The notes: generated by a model not told the origin, from the letters alone. DNA of 64,000 nt from DATMTS01 sp035564555 (GCA_035564555.1 DATMTS010000031.1:1-64000); one strand, 5' to 3'; shown: positions 17,418 through 25,620, numbered from the stretch's first letter. Program-made: numbers and translations.

Positions 17418-18062
17418 TCAGCGTGGGACTGCCGTCGCGTGCACTCGCTCCGCGATCTCGCGCCCGGCGTCGATCGCGGCGTCGATCAGCTCTCGGGACG
17501 GCTCCGCCGCGAGCCACTCCTCGGCGAAACCGCCAGGAATGAGCAGCGGCATCCTGTCGTGCAGGTCGACGAGGTCTTCGCGAGCCGGCTGCATCACGAT
17601 CGAGTAGCAGGTGATCTGCTCTCCCCCGCTCGGCCAGCCGCGTTGGGTGACGGCCGCCATGCCGAGCAACTCGAGGTCGCCGAGTTCGAACCGGTACCAG
17701 GTGCGGCTCGGCTTCTGCATCTCGAACCAACTCGTGGCAGGCACGATCGCTCTTCCGCTCATGGCGATCGGCTTCTGCTGCAGGCGCTCCGAGCGGGTGT
17801 TGATCGACGGGAACTTCGAGGGCTGACCGTTGATCAGATATCCCCACCACGCGGACTCGAGGTGCGGCCCCTCACCCATGTCGCGGAAGATCGGATTCAG
17901 ATTCCGCAGGTTCTTGCCGGTCGGGCGCATCGGTTCCCCCGGCTCCCGTTCCGCCTTCTTCGCAGCCCAATCCCGTAGGTTCTGCATCATCTCGCGGTCG
18001 TTCGCTCTGGCGAAGCCTTTGTAGTCGCCGAAGCGCGGATCGAGGCCATAGCTCGCGCACAT
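17418..18062 (-). CDS. yedK: SOS response-associated peptidase (SRAP/HMCES family)
   Basis: DNA-protein crosslink-forming protein that shields abasic sites in single-stranded DNA. 214 residues. Essential residues are visible: Cys2 (MCASYG, exposed after Met removal), N88 in INTRSE, E114 in PATSWFEM and H168 in LHDRMPLL. The ATG at 18062 is fixed by Cys2. TAGCCT (18069-18074) ends exactly 6 bases before the start, so the message is probably leaderless, and a 9-mer at the PafBC-type spacing lies upstream (separate entry). It is divergent from imuA-imuB-dnaE2; SRAP genes beside translesion polymerases are a common arrangement that fits a DNA-damage role. Confidence 0.95.
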   Translation of the reverse strand: MCASYGLDPRFGDYKGFARANDREMMQNLRDWAAKKAEREPGEPMRPTGKNLRNLNPIFRDMGEGPHLESAWWGYLINGQPSKFPSINTRSERLQQKPIAMSGRAIVPATSWFEMQKPSRTWYRFELGDLELLGMAAVTQRGWPSGGEQITCYSIVMQPAREDLVDLHDRMPLLIPGGFAEEWLAAEPSRELIDAAIDAGREIAERVHATAVPR

Positions 18063-18068
18063 GCGGCA

Positions 18069-18111
18069 AGGCTACCGCCCACCTGCGACATAGCGTATTC
18101 TCGAATGAGAA
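18069..18111 (-). promoter_or_regulatory. SRAP promoter with RecA-NDp-like element and adjacent palindrome
   Basis: On the minus strand ATGTCGCAG (18091-18083), eight bases, then TAGCCT (18074-18069). The established PafBC/RecA-NDp pattern is TTGTCRGTG-N8-TANNNT; here 6 of 9 positions match at the exact spacing. Just upstream, 18098-18111 is TTCTCGAATGAGAA, two 5-base inverted half-sites around GAAT, in an activator-like position. Confidence 0.45.
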
Positions 18112-18135
18112 AGCGGAACGACGCGCCGTATCGGC

Positions 18136-18170
18136 TTGACAGGTTCGAATAGAAGTTCGAACATTGAAGA
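18136..18170 (+). promoter_or_regulatory. LexA-controlled promoter of imuA-imuB-dnaE2
   Basis: TTGACA (18136-18141) as -35, a 17-base spacer, GAACAT (18159-18164) as -10, six bases, then GTG of imuA. The LexA box TCGAATAGAAGTTCGA (18145-18160) matches the actinobacterial pattern TCGAAC-N4-GTTCGA at 11 of 12 fixed bases and covers the spacer and part of the -10, so LexA binding would block RNA polymerase. Confidence 0.85.
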
Positions 18171-19013
18171 GTGTTCTCTCCCGCTGTTTCGACGTTCGAC
18201 GGGCCTCGTTCAGAGTCTCCCGTCGAACGCGCGATGGCGGATCTCGAGCGGGTACGGGCACTGCAAGGGCGCATCAAACAGATGGAACGCACCCGGCTCG
18301 ACTCTCCCGGCGATGTTCCGGCCCTAGCCACGCTGCCCGGCCTTGCCGATGCGCTGCCCGGCGGAGTGCTGCGACAGGGCGCGACGTATTCGGTCGCCGA
18401 ATCGCTGAGTCTGGTGATGGCGCTGCTCGCCGGTCCGAGCGGCTCGGGCGCATGGTGCGGTGTGGTCGGCATCCCCGACTTCGGCATCGAGGCTGCCGCG
18501 CACAGCGGCATCGATCTCGGCCGGCTGGTTCTCGTGCCGAGGCCCGGCGTGAAATGGCTGAGCGTCACGGCGGCTCTGGCGGATGCCGTCAGCGTCGTCG
18601 TCACGCATCCGCTGGAGCGGGTGGCAGCGACGGATGCCGCACGGCTCGCCTCCCGGCTTCGGCAACGGGGAAGCACTCTGATCGCTTTCGGCGATTGGCC
18701 CCGCCCCGACGCGCGGCTGAGCGTGACGGCCAGCCGGTGGAGCGGAGTCGGCAGGGGGCACGGCTACCCGTCGTCACGCGAGGTGACCGTCGCGGTCTCG
18801 GATCGCACCGAACTCCCCCGCACGGCTCGGATGCTGCTGCCCGATGCGGGCGGCGGCATCCGGTCGGCACCCGGCGCCGTCGACCGCCCTGCGCCGGAAC
18901 GGTCGCCGGATGCGCGATACGGAGACGTGCGGTATGAGGACGAGCGATACGGGGATGCGCGATCGGCGGTCGCGACGGCATCCATGCTCGAGCTGCTGGA
19001 GGCGGTGGGCTAG
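18171..19013 (+). CDS. imuA: ImuA-type RecA-like accessory protein of the mutasome
   Basis: RecA/SulA-fold partner that links the ImuB hub and DnaE2 to damaged forks. 280 residues. The region LPGGVLRQGATYSVAESLSLVMALLAG near 60-85 is where RecA proteins carry GPESSGKT; the lysine and the GKT triad are missing, so ATP binding at a normal P-loop is unlikely. The C-terminus is an irregular acidic/aromatic stretch (RYGDVRYEDERYGDARS). Start: GTG 18171 lies exactly 6 bases after the -10 and would be leaderless; the alternative ATG 18234 (MADLERVRALQG) lacks a ribosome site. The stop at 19011-19013 directly abuts the imuB ATG. Confidence 0.9.
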   Translation: MFSPAVSTFDGPRSESPVERAMADLERVRALQGRIKQMERTRLDSPGDVPALATLPGLADALPGGVLRQGATYSVAESLSLVMALLAGPSGSGAWCGVVGIPDFGIEAAAHSGIDLGRLVLVPRPGVKWLSVTAALADAVSVVVTHPLERVAATDAARLASRLRQRGSTLIAFGDWPRPDARLSVTASRWSGVGRGHGYPSSREVTVAVSDRTELPRTARMLLPDAGGGIRSAPGAVDRPAPERSPDARYGDVRYEDERYGDARSAVATASMLELLEAVG

Positions 19014-20744
19014 ATGGAACCCACACGGGCGATGGTGCTGTGGTGTCCGGACTGGCCGATCCGAGCGCTGGTGCGGGCCGAACGGGTGGCAGACGGCGTC
19101 CCGGTGGCCGTGATCGACAAAGGCGCGGTGTTCGCGTGCTCGGCTGCGGCGCGCCGGGAGGGCGTGCGGCGCGGGTTGCGGCTGCGTGAGGCGCAGGCGC
19201 GTTGTGCCTCGCTGGTCGTTCAGCCGTATGACCCGGTGATCGACGCTCGTGCGTTCGAACCCGTGCTTGCCGAGATCGAGCAGGCGATTCCCGGCGTGCA
19301 GCCGATGCGGCCGGGCATCTGCACGATCGCTGCACGAGGTCCGAGTCGGTACTACGGAGGGGAACGCGCGGCGGCGGCGGCGCTGGCGGGGGTCGCCGCC
19401 CAGTGCGGCATCCCCGATGCCCGGGTCGGCATCGCCGACGGACCCTTCGCGGCCGAGCAGGCCGCGCGGCGCGCAGCCGGCGGCCCAGGAGGCGACACGA
19501 GCGCAGGCGCTCCGGCAGACGCAGGCACCCCGGCGAGCACAGGCGGCATGGCAGGCGCAGGCGGTGCGCCCGTTCGCCCGGCCAGCGGTACAGACGGCCG
19601 CGTCCGGATCATCGAGGCGGGCGGCTCGGCGGCCTTCCTGAAGCCGATCGGCGTCGAGGTGCTCGGGGATGCCGCGTTCGTCACGCTGCTGAAGCGGCTG
19701 GGCCTCAGCACGCTGGGTGACCTCGCCGAGTTGGATGCGATGGCGCTCCGCGACAGGTTCGGAGCGCTCGGCGCCCGCGCCCACGCGCTGGCGAGCGGAT
19801 GGGACGGCACAGCAGTCGTACCGCGTGCACCCCGGCAGCTCCTGGAACGGTCCGTGGAATTCGAGCCGGGCCTCGATCGGGTCGACCAGGTGACCTTCGG
19901 TTTCCGTTCCGTTGCCGACGACTTCATCGCCGGGCTGACGAAGGCGCGACTGGTCTGCACCTCGATGACCGTGACGGTGGAATCCTCCTCCGGTGCGGTC
20001 TCCGAGCGCGTCTGGTTGCATCCGCGGTGGTTCACGGCTTTCGATGTGATCGACCGGGTGCGCTGGCAGTTGCAGGGCGCCGACGCGATCGAGCGCGGAC
20101 TCGACTCCCCTGTCGTTCGGGTCACGGTGACGCCGCAGAGCGTCGACGCGATCGGCAACCACGAGGACGGCCTGTGGGGCGGCGGCCCGGACGAACGCAT
20201 CCACCACGCCCTCTCCCGCGTGCAGAGCATGCTCGGCCACGATGCCGTCGTGACCGGTGTCGTGGGCGGCGGCCGCCTGCTCGCCGAACGGCAGGTGCTG
20301 GTGCCGTGGGGCGATCCGGTTCCCGGTGCCCGCTCCGAGCCGTGGCCGGGAAGCCTTCCGGCCCCGCTGCCCGCGACGGTGTTCGATCCGCCGCGGCCCG
20401 CGCAGGTTTTCACCGCAACGGGTGATGCGGTGGATGTCGACGCGCGCGGGGCGCTGACCGGAGCCCCGGGCTCCTTCAGCGTGGAGGGCATTTTCAGTGA
20501 GCAGGGCATCTTCAGTGAGCAGCGGATCAGCGAGCAGCGGATGTTCAGTGAGAAGGGGGACGGTTCGCCGAACGCGATGCATGCGGTCGACGCCTGGGCG
20601 GGCCCCTGGCCGGTCGAGGAACGCTGGTGGGATGCCGCACAGGCGCGAGCCGTTCAGCGGTTCCATGTCGTCGATGCCGACGGCATGGCGTGGCTGCTGA
20701 TGCTCGATCGGCATCGGTGGTGGGTGGAGGCCCGCTATGACTGA
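19014..20744 (+). CDS. imuB: ImuB, inactive Y-family polymerase homologue
   Basis: Mutasome hub that binds the sliding clamp, ImuA and DnaE2. 576 residues. The palm begins VLWCPDWPIRAL, where active Y-family enzymes have an acidic DXD, and the later SIDE-type acids are absent (MRPGICTIAARGPSRYYGG), so no polymerase activity is expected. HhH region VEVLGDAAFVTLLKRLGLSTLGDLAEL, little-finger-like domain to about 440. Two low-complexity inserts stand out: an Ala/Gly/Pro/Thr stretch near 155-200 and imperfect repeats of a (I)FSEQ(G/R) unit near 490-520. The C-terminus ends WLLMLDRHRWWVEARYD, the usual ImuB tail. ATG 19014 abuts the imuA stop. Confidence 0.93.
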   Translation: MEPTRAMVLWCPDWPIRALVRAERVADGVPVAVIDKGAVFACSAAARREGVRRGLRLREAQARCASLVVQPYDPVIDARAFEPVLAEIEQAIPGVQPMRPGICTIAARGPSRYYGGERAAAAALAGVAAQCGIPDARVGIADGPFAAEQAARRAAGGPGGDTSAGAPADAGTPASTGGMAGAGGAPVRPASGTDGRVRIIEAGGSAAFLKPIGVEVLGDAAFVTLLKRLGLSTLGDLAELDAMALRDRFGALGARAHALASGWDGTAVVPRAPRQLLERSVEFEPGLDRVDQVTFGFRSVADDFIAGLTKARLVCTSMTVTVESSSGAVSERVWLHPRWFTAFDVIDRVRWQLQGADAIERGLDSPVVRVTVTPQSVDAIGNHEDGLWGGGPDERIHHALSRVQSMLGHDAVVTGVVGGGRLLAERQVLVPWGDPVPGARSEPWPGSLPAPLPATVFDPPRPAQVFTATGDAVDVDARGALTGAPGSFSVEGIFSEQGIFSEQRISEQRMFSEKGDGSPNAMHAVDAWAGPWPVEERWWDAAQARAVQRFHVVDADGMAWLLMLDRHRWWVEARYD

Positions 20745-20931
20745 GGGCGGTGCGATGCTGACGGGCGGGTCGGCGAAGCTGTTGAAGGTCGATTGCGGCG
20801 CTCTTGCTCGGCTCGAACTCTCCCAGGGCCGGTATGTCACCGACGGGACCGGCGCCGTGATCGGCGTGCGGCACGAACCGTCGCCGGCGAGACGGACCGC
20901 CCGGGGAGGTGGCGTCGATGGGTTGGAATAA
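20737..20931 (+). CDS. Small protein of unknown function between imuB and dnaE2
   Basis: 64 residues, not recognised. ATG 20737 overlaps the imuB stop by 8 bases and has GGTGGAGG six bases upstream; its TAA at 20929-20931 lies 14 bases inside dnaE2, whose start would be reached by coupling. Third codon positions are strongly G/C as in the neighbours, which supports translation. Visible features: an AKLLKVDCGALARLEL segment that could form a strand-helix, a short TGTGAVIGV turn, and a basic tail (PSPARRTARGG). No membrane segment or signal. Position in the LexA-controlled operon suggests a mutasome-related role, but that is inference. Confidence 0.6.
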   Translation: MTEGGAMLTGGSAKLLKVDCGALARLELSQGRYVTDGTGAVIGVRHEPSPARRTARGGGVDGLE

Positions 20932-23900
20932 CCCGCCGATCCCGTGGTCCGAGCTGGAACGACGGCTCTCCGACCGGCCACGCCCGTCGCATCCGGTCGA
21001 CGACGGGCCGACCGCGCGCAAACGCCGCCCCGAGTACGAGCCGCGGCCCATCCAGGCGGACGACGGGCCGTACGTGCCGTACGCCGAGTTGCACGCGCAT
21101 TCGAACTTCAGCTTTCTCGACGGGGCGTCCGAGCCCCGGGCGCTCATCGAGGAGGCGATCCGGTTGCGGTTGGATGCCATCGCGCTCACCGACCATGACG
21201 GGTTGTACGGCGTCGTTCAGCTGGCAGAGGCAGCCGATGTGCAGACGAAGCGGCTCGCAGAGGCAGGAGAACGATCCCCGCGCACGATCTTCGGCGCCGA
21301 ACTCTCCCTCGGACTGGGCAAGCCGCAGAACGGCGAACCCGATCCGGAAGGCTCGCACCTGCTCGTGCTCGCCCGGCGGCAGGAGGGATACCACCGGCTC
21401 GCCGGCGCGATCACCGACGCGCAGCTCGCCGCCGGGGCCGAGAAGGGTCGACCCGTCTACGACCTCGACGCGCTCGCCGCTGCCGCGAGCGGGCAGTGGG
21501 TCGTCCTCACCGGATGCCGCAAGGGCGACGTGCGCCGCGCGCTGGAGTCGGAGGGTGAACGGGCCGCCGCGTGGGAGCTGGACCGGCTGATCGACCTGTT
21601 CGGCCACGACAACGTGTACGTGGAACTGTTCGACACCGGAGTTCCGCTGGACAGCACCCGCAACGACTCGTTGTTCGGCCTGGCCGAGCAACGCGGGCTG
21701 CCCTGCGTGGCGACCGGCATCGTGCACTACGCGACACCGGCCGAACGACCGCTCGCCACGGCGACCGCCGCGGTGCGCGCACGCCGGAGCCTGGACGAGC
21801 TGGACGGCTGGCTGCCCGCCGCCGGCACCGCGCACCTGCGCAGCGGTGCGGAGATGGCACGCCTGTTCGGCCGGTATCCCGGCGCGGTCGAGAACACCGT
21901 GGCGGTCGCCGACGCGACGGCGTTCGAACTGCGCAGCGCACGCCCCCGGCTGCCCAAGCAGGAGGTGCCGCGTGGCCACACCCCGATGAGTCACCTGCGC
22001 GAACTGGTGCGCATCGGTGTCGCCGAGAAGTACGCGTACGAGGCAGACCAGCAGAAGGTCTGGGCCCGCATGGAGCAGGAACTCGCTGTCATCGAGCAGA
22101 AGGACTTCCCCGGCTATTTCCTGATCGTGCACGACATCGTTCGATTCGCGCGTGAGCGCGGCATCCTGTGCCAGGGACGGGGCTCGGCTGCGAACTCCGC
22201 GGTCTGCTTCGCATTGGGCATCACGGCCGTCGACTCGATCAAGTACAGGTTGCCGTTCGAGCGCTTCCTCTCCAGCCTGCGCCCGGAGGAACCGGACATC
22301 GACGTCGACTTCGACTCCGAACGACGTGAAGAGGTCATCCAGTACGTGTTCGAGAAGTACGGCAGACGCAACGCCGCCCAGGTGGCGAACGTGATCAGCT
22401 ATCGACCGAAGAATGCGGTGCGCGACATGGCCAAGGCCCTCGGCCACTCCCCCGGTCAGCAGGACGCCTGGTCGAAGCAGGTCGAACGATGGTCGCCGTC
22501 GATCGGGGCCGAGACCGAGATCCCGCCGGAGGTGATCGGCCTCGCCGCACAGTTGCTGACCGCGCCCCGGCATCTTGGCATCCACTCCGGCGGAATGGTG
22601 CTCACCGACCGGCCGATCGGCGAGGTGTGCCCGATCGAGCACGCGCGGATGGAGAACCGCACCGTGCTGCAGTGGGACAAGAACGACTGCGAATGGATGG
22701 GCCTGGTCAAGTTCGATCTGCTCGGTCTCGGTATGCTCGCCGCGATCGGCTACATGTTCGAGTCGATTCAGCGGCACTTCGGTGAGACCTGGACGCTCGG
22801 CACGATCCCCGGTGAGGAACCCGCCGTCTACGACATGCTCTGCCGAGCCGACGCGATCGGGGTGTTCCAGGTGGAATCCCGCGCCCAACTGGGCACGCTG
22901 CCACGGTTGAAGCCCCGGGAGTTCTACGACCTCGTGGTCGAGGTGGCGCTGATCCGGCCCGGACCGATCCAGGGCGGGGCGGTGCATCCCTACATCCGCC
23001 GCAAGACGAAGCAGGAAACCGTGACCTACCTGCACCCCAAGCTGAAGCTGGTGCTGGAACGCACGCTCGGTGTTCCGCTGTTCCAGGAGCAGGTCATGCA
23101 GATGGCCATGGCGGTCGGCGGCTGCACGGGCGAGGATGCCGACCTGCTGCGACGGGCGATGGGATCCAAACGCGGCAAGGAGAAGATCGACTCCCTGCAC
23201 GAGAAGATCTTCGCCGGGATGGCGGCCAACGGCATCTGCGACGCCGACGCCCGGTTGATCTACGAGAAGATCGAGGCGTTCGCCGACTTCGGTTTCGCCG
23301 AGAGCCACGCGTTGAGCTTCGCCCTCATCGTGTACGCGAGCTCGTGGCTCAAGCTGCACTACCCCGCGGCTTTCCTCGCCGCGCTGCTGCGCGCGCAGCC
23401 GATGGGGTTCTATTCGCCCCAGAGCCTGACCGCGGATGCCGTACGGCACGGCGTCGAGGTGCGGCATATCGATATCGCCCGCTCCGGGGTGCACGCGGAA
23501 CTGGAGCCGCTCGAGAACGCTACCGGCCCGACCGGACGTGACGCCTGCCTCGACCGGGTGCAACCGCCCATTCCGCCCGTCTTCGATCGGGAGGCGCCGG
23601 ATGTCTCGGCCGAGCACCGGCGCGATGGAAACCATGCGGTGCGGTTGGGGCTGACAGCGGTGAACACGATCGGCGAGAAACTCGCGGAACGCATCGTCGC
23701 CGAACGGGAGCAGGGCGGGGCCTACCTGAGCATGGACGACCTCGCCCGGCGCATCGGCCTGACCGCGCCGCAACTCGAGTCGCTCGCTGCGGCCGGCGCG
23801 TTCGAGTCGTTCGCGCTCACGCGCCGGCAGGCGGTGTGGGCGGCTGGTCCTGCCTCACGCGAACGACGCGACTACCTGCCGCAGACCTCGGTCGTCGTGC

Positions 23901-24337
23901 AACCCCCGCTGCTGCCGGTGATGACCCGCGCCGAGCAGACGGTCTACGACCTGTGGGCGACCGGCATCTCCCCCGGCGACCATCCGTTGCGGCAGGTGCG
24001 CGCGATGCTCGTGGATCGAGGTGTCGTCTCCGTCGACGATCTGCGTACCGCGGAATCCGGCAGGCGGATGGAGGTGGCCGGTGTCGTCACGCATCGGCAG
24101 CGGCCCGGCACGGCAGGTGGCATCACCTTCCTCAACATCGAGGACGAGACGGGGCTGCTCAATGTGATCGCAAGCGTCGGGGTGTGGATGCGCTACCGCA
24201 CGGTCGCCCGGGACTCCCCTGCCCTGCTGGTGCGCGGCATCCTGGAACGCTCGCCGGAGGGGGTGACGAGCCTGGTCGCGGATCGGTTCGAAGCATTGCG
24301 GTTGCAGGCTAAGACCACTTCACGCGACTTCCATTGA
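20918..24337 (+). CDS. dnaE2: Error-prone DNA polymerase III alpha subunit DnaE2
   Basis: C-family translesion polymerase, inducible by damage. 1139 residues. PHP domain ELHAHSNFSFLDGAS near 56-70 and ALTDHDGLYGV near 90; GRGSAANSAVCFALGIT near 424; catalytic acids in PDIDVDFDSERREEV near 458-470 and KFDLLGLGML near 600; finger and thumb to about 850; HhH region GLTAVNTIGEKLAERI and GLTAPQLESLAAAGAFE; C-terminal OB domain MEVAGVVTHRQRPGTAGGITFLNIEDETG. Start: GGGGAGG (20903-20909) lies 8 bases before ATG 20918; the in-frame GTG at 20909 overlaps that ribosome site and is rejected. Last gene of the imuA-imuB-small ORF-dnaE2 operon. Confidence 0.97.
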   Translation: MGWNNPPIPWSELERRLSDRPRPSHPVDDGPTARKRRPEYEPRPIQADDGPYVPYAELHAHSNFSFLDGASEPRALIEEAIRLRLDAIALTDHDGLYGVVQLAEAADVQTKRLAEAGERSPRTIFGAELSLGLGKPQNGEPDPEGSHLLVLARRQEGYHRLAGAITDAQLAAGAEKGRPVYDLDALAAAASGQWVVLTGCRKGDVRRALESEGERAAAWELDRLIDLFGHDNVYVELFDTGVPLDSTRNDSLFGLAEQRGLPCVATGIVHYATPAERPLATATAAVRARRSLDELDGWLPAAGTAHLRSGAEMARLFGRYPGAVENTVAVADATAFELRSARPRLPKQEVPRGHTPMSHLRELVRIGVAEKYAYEADQQKVWARMEQELAVIEQKDFPGYFLIVHDIVRFARERGILCQGRGSAANSAVCFALGITAVDSIKYRLPFERFLSSLRPEEPDIDVDFDSERREEVIQYVFEKYGRRNAAQVANVISYRPKNAVRDMAKALGHSPGQQDAWSKQVERWSPSIGAETEIPPEVIGLAAQLLTAPRHLGIHSGGMVLTDRPIGEVCPIEHARMENRTVLQWDKNDCEWMGLVKFDLLGLGMLAAIGYMFESIQRHFGETWTLGTIPGEEPAVYDMLCRADAIGVFQVESRAQLGTLPRLKPREFYDLVVEVALIRPGPIQGGAVHPYIRRKTKQETVTYLHPKLKLVLERTLGVPLFQEQVMQMAMAVGGCTGEDADLLRRAMGSKRGKEKIDSLHEKIFAGMAANGICDADARLIYEKIEAFADFGFAESHALSFALIVYASSWLKLHYPAAFLAALLRAQPMGFYSPQSLTADAVRHGVEVRHIDIARSGVHAELEPLENATGPTGRDACLDRVQPPIPPVFDREAPDVSAEHRRDGNHAVRLGLTAVNTIGEKLAERIVAEREQGGAYLSMDDLARRIGLTAPQLESLAAAGAFESFALTRRQAVWAAGPASRERRDYLPQTSVVVQPPLLPVMTRAEQTVYDLWATGISPGDHPLRQVRAMLVDRGVVSVDDLRTAESGRRMEVAGVVTHRQRPGTAGGITFLNIEDETGLLNVIASVGVWMRYRTVARDSPALLVRGILERSPEGVTSLVADRFEALRLQAKTTSRDFH

Positions 24338-24369
24338 GCCGACCAGCGATCCGAGGCGCGTCGCTCGCG

Positions 24370-24714
24370 CTACGGCTTCATGCTGTTGTCGGTCGCCCGT
24401 CCGTTCGCCCCGTTCGGCACCGGCTCATCCATCAGCATCAGGCCTTGCGGACTGTTCGCCGCGCTTGCCATCATCTCCAGCCACTCGCGATTGATCAGCG
24501 GCGACCGGCCGCCGGAGTACTTGAAGTACAACGGAATGGACGGATCGACCCAGATGGCGCTGCGTCCGTCGCCGACCTTCGGATCGTCCCTCCAGCTGAA
24601 GAAGAAGCTCTCTTTGCGGCGCAATTTCGCACCGATCGCCAACTGCAGATGGGCGAGCACCCGATCTTCGAACTGCACCTCGATGTCCGCATCGCCGTAG
24701 ATCAACGTGCCCAC
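24370..24714 (-). CDS. Conserved 114-residue protein of the type common in Microbacteriaceae (DUF7882-like)
   Basis: No known function. MGTLIYGDADIEVQFEDRVL at the start, then HLQLAIGAKLRRKESFFFSW, a DGRSAIWVDPSIPLYFKYSGG block and INREWLEMMASAANSPQGL; this layout matches a small family I recall from Microbacteriaceae genomes, sometimes mis-annotated as DNA-ligase-related. Soluble, no catalytic motif visible. GTG 24714 has GGGGAGG 5-6 bases upstream. It is convergent with dnaE2, 32 bases apart, where a short GCGCG/CGCGC hairpin (24356-24370) may end transcription. Gene call is confident; family name is from memory. Confidence 0.75.
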   Translation of the reverse strand: MGTLIYGDADIEVQFEDRVLAHLQLAIGAKLRRKESFFFSWRDDPKVGDGRSAIWVDPSIPLYFKYSGGRSPLINREWLEMMASAANSPQGLMLMDEPVPNGANGRATDNSMKP

Positions 24715-24818
24715 CCGAACCTCCCCGTCGTCGGTCAGCCTAGCTGGATGTCAACCCCCTTGCCGCACCGAACCCGGTGCGCCTAACGTGGCAACCTCCT
24801 ACCGAGAAGGGTTCCATC

Positions 24819-24998
24819 ATGGGAATCGACGACAAGGCCAAAAACGCCGCCGAGGATGCGCTCGGCAAGGGCAAGGAAGGCGTCGGCAAGGCGACCGGTG
24901 ACGAACGCCTCGAAGCAGAGGGCAAGACGGATCAGGCCAAAGCCAACCTGAAGCAGGCGGGCGAGAACGTCAAAGACGTCTTCAAAGACCAGGATTAA
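24819..24998 (+). CDS. CsbD family stress protein
   Basis: 59 residues, highly charged and predicted helical: MGIDDKAKNAAEDALGKGKE, then GVGKATGDERLEAEGKTDQ and a KQAGENVKDVFKD tail, the CsbD pattern of repeated K/A/G/D helices. CsbD-like proteins accumulate under general stress; molecular role unknown. ATG 24819 has GAGAAGGG upstream; an in-frame upstream ATG at 24777 lacks a site. TAACGT at 24784-24789 is a likely -10. Confidence 0.85.
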   Translation: MGIDDKAKNAAEDALGKGKEGVGKATGDERLEAEGKTDQAKANLKQAGENVKDVFKDQD

Positions 24999-25076
24999 GG
25001 GGAAAGCCCCGGGGCGCGAAAAGCCCGGCCTGGCAGCGGGACCTCGGATAGCCGAACAGTCGACGTAGCCGTTCGT

Positions 25077-25562
25077 TCATTCCAGCAGCTTCTGCCAACC
25101 GTCGGCTCGCGCGTTCTCGAAGATCAGACTCGTTTCGGTGTGGGCGACCGCCGGATGCCCCGTGAGGTAGTCCAGCACGAAGTCGCGCAGTTCACCCGCG
25201 TCCCTTGCGGCCACGTGCAGCAGGTAATCGTCGGCGCCGGCCGTGTGGAAGAGTGCGAGCACGCCCGGCCAGTGCGGAGCCGCTGTGCGGAACGCGTCGA
25301 TCTGGGCCCGCGAATGCTTCGCGAGCCGCACCGCGATCAGGGCTTGAAGCGCGATTCCCGCCGCGGCCAGATCGACCTCGAGCCGGTACCCGGTGATCAC
25401 GCCGGTGCGTTGCAGACGCTTCAGCCGAAGCGAAACGGTCGACTCGGCGATGCCGGTGGCCGACGCCAGCGCGGCACCGGTGGCGCGCGCGTTCTGGGAG
25501 AGCGCGAGCACGAGCGCGCGGTCGATCCGATCGAGTTCGGGAATCTTCGGCGCAGCCACCAC
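25077..25562 (-). CDS. Lrp/AsnC family transcriptional regulator
   Basis: 161 residues from GTG 25562. N-terminal winged HTH (ELDRIDRALVLALSQNARATGAALASATGIAESTVSLRLKRL split over residues 10-50) and a RAM ligand-binding domain (LQALIAVRLAKHSRAQIDAF, PGVLALFHTAGADDYLLHVAARD). GTG 25562 is preferred because GGAG lies 6 bases upstream; a TTG at 25568 is in frame but touches the site. Divergent from the trans-sulfuration enzyme at 25663, which it probably controls in response to an amino acid, as is usual for this pairing. Confidence 0.93.
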   Translation of the reverse strand: MVAAPKIPELDRIDRALVLALSQNARATGAALASATGIAESTVSLRLKRLQRTGVITGYRLEVDLAAAGIALQALIAVRLAKHSRAQIDAFRTAAPHWPGVLALFHTAGADDYLLHVAARDAGELRDFVLDYLTGHPAVAHTETSLIFENARADGWQKLLE

Positions 25563-25576
25563 AACCAACTCCGATC

Positions 25577-25620
25577 ATGCAGTAAGCATCATTCTGCCCT
25601 GGATTGATGCAGGTCATGCA
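25577..25620. promoter_or_regulatory. Candidate Lrp operator region
   Basis: ATGCAGTAAGCAT (25577-25589) is an interrupted palindrome (ATGC/GCAT), and TGATGCA and TCATGCA follow at 25605-25611 and 25614-25620. The repeated ATGCA elements lie in the 100-base divergent region, where an Lrp-type protein would bind cooperatively. Inference from position and symmetry only. Confidence 0.4.

Noticed and set aside
20909..20917. GTG 20909 as the dnaE2 start
   Set aside because: It overlaps the GGGGAGG ribosome site; ATG 20918 is correctly spaced.
20837..23773. A 978-codon minus-strand open frame
   Set aside because: Antisense to dnaE2, which has all catalytic motifs; low-complexity composition typical of a shadow frame.
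24999..25076. Possible terminator after csbD
   Set aside because: GC-rich short stems (CCGGG/CCCGG) are present but only about 5 bp and imperfect; not strong enough to call.
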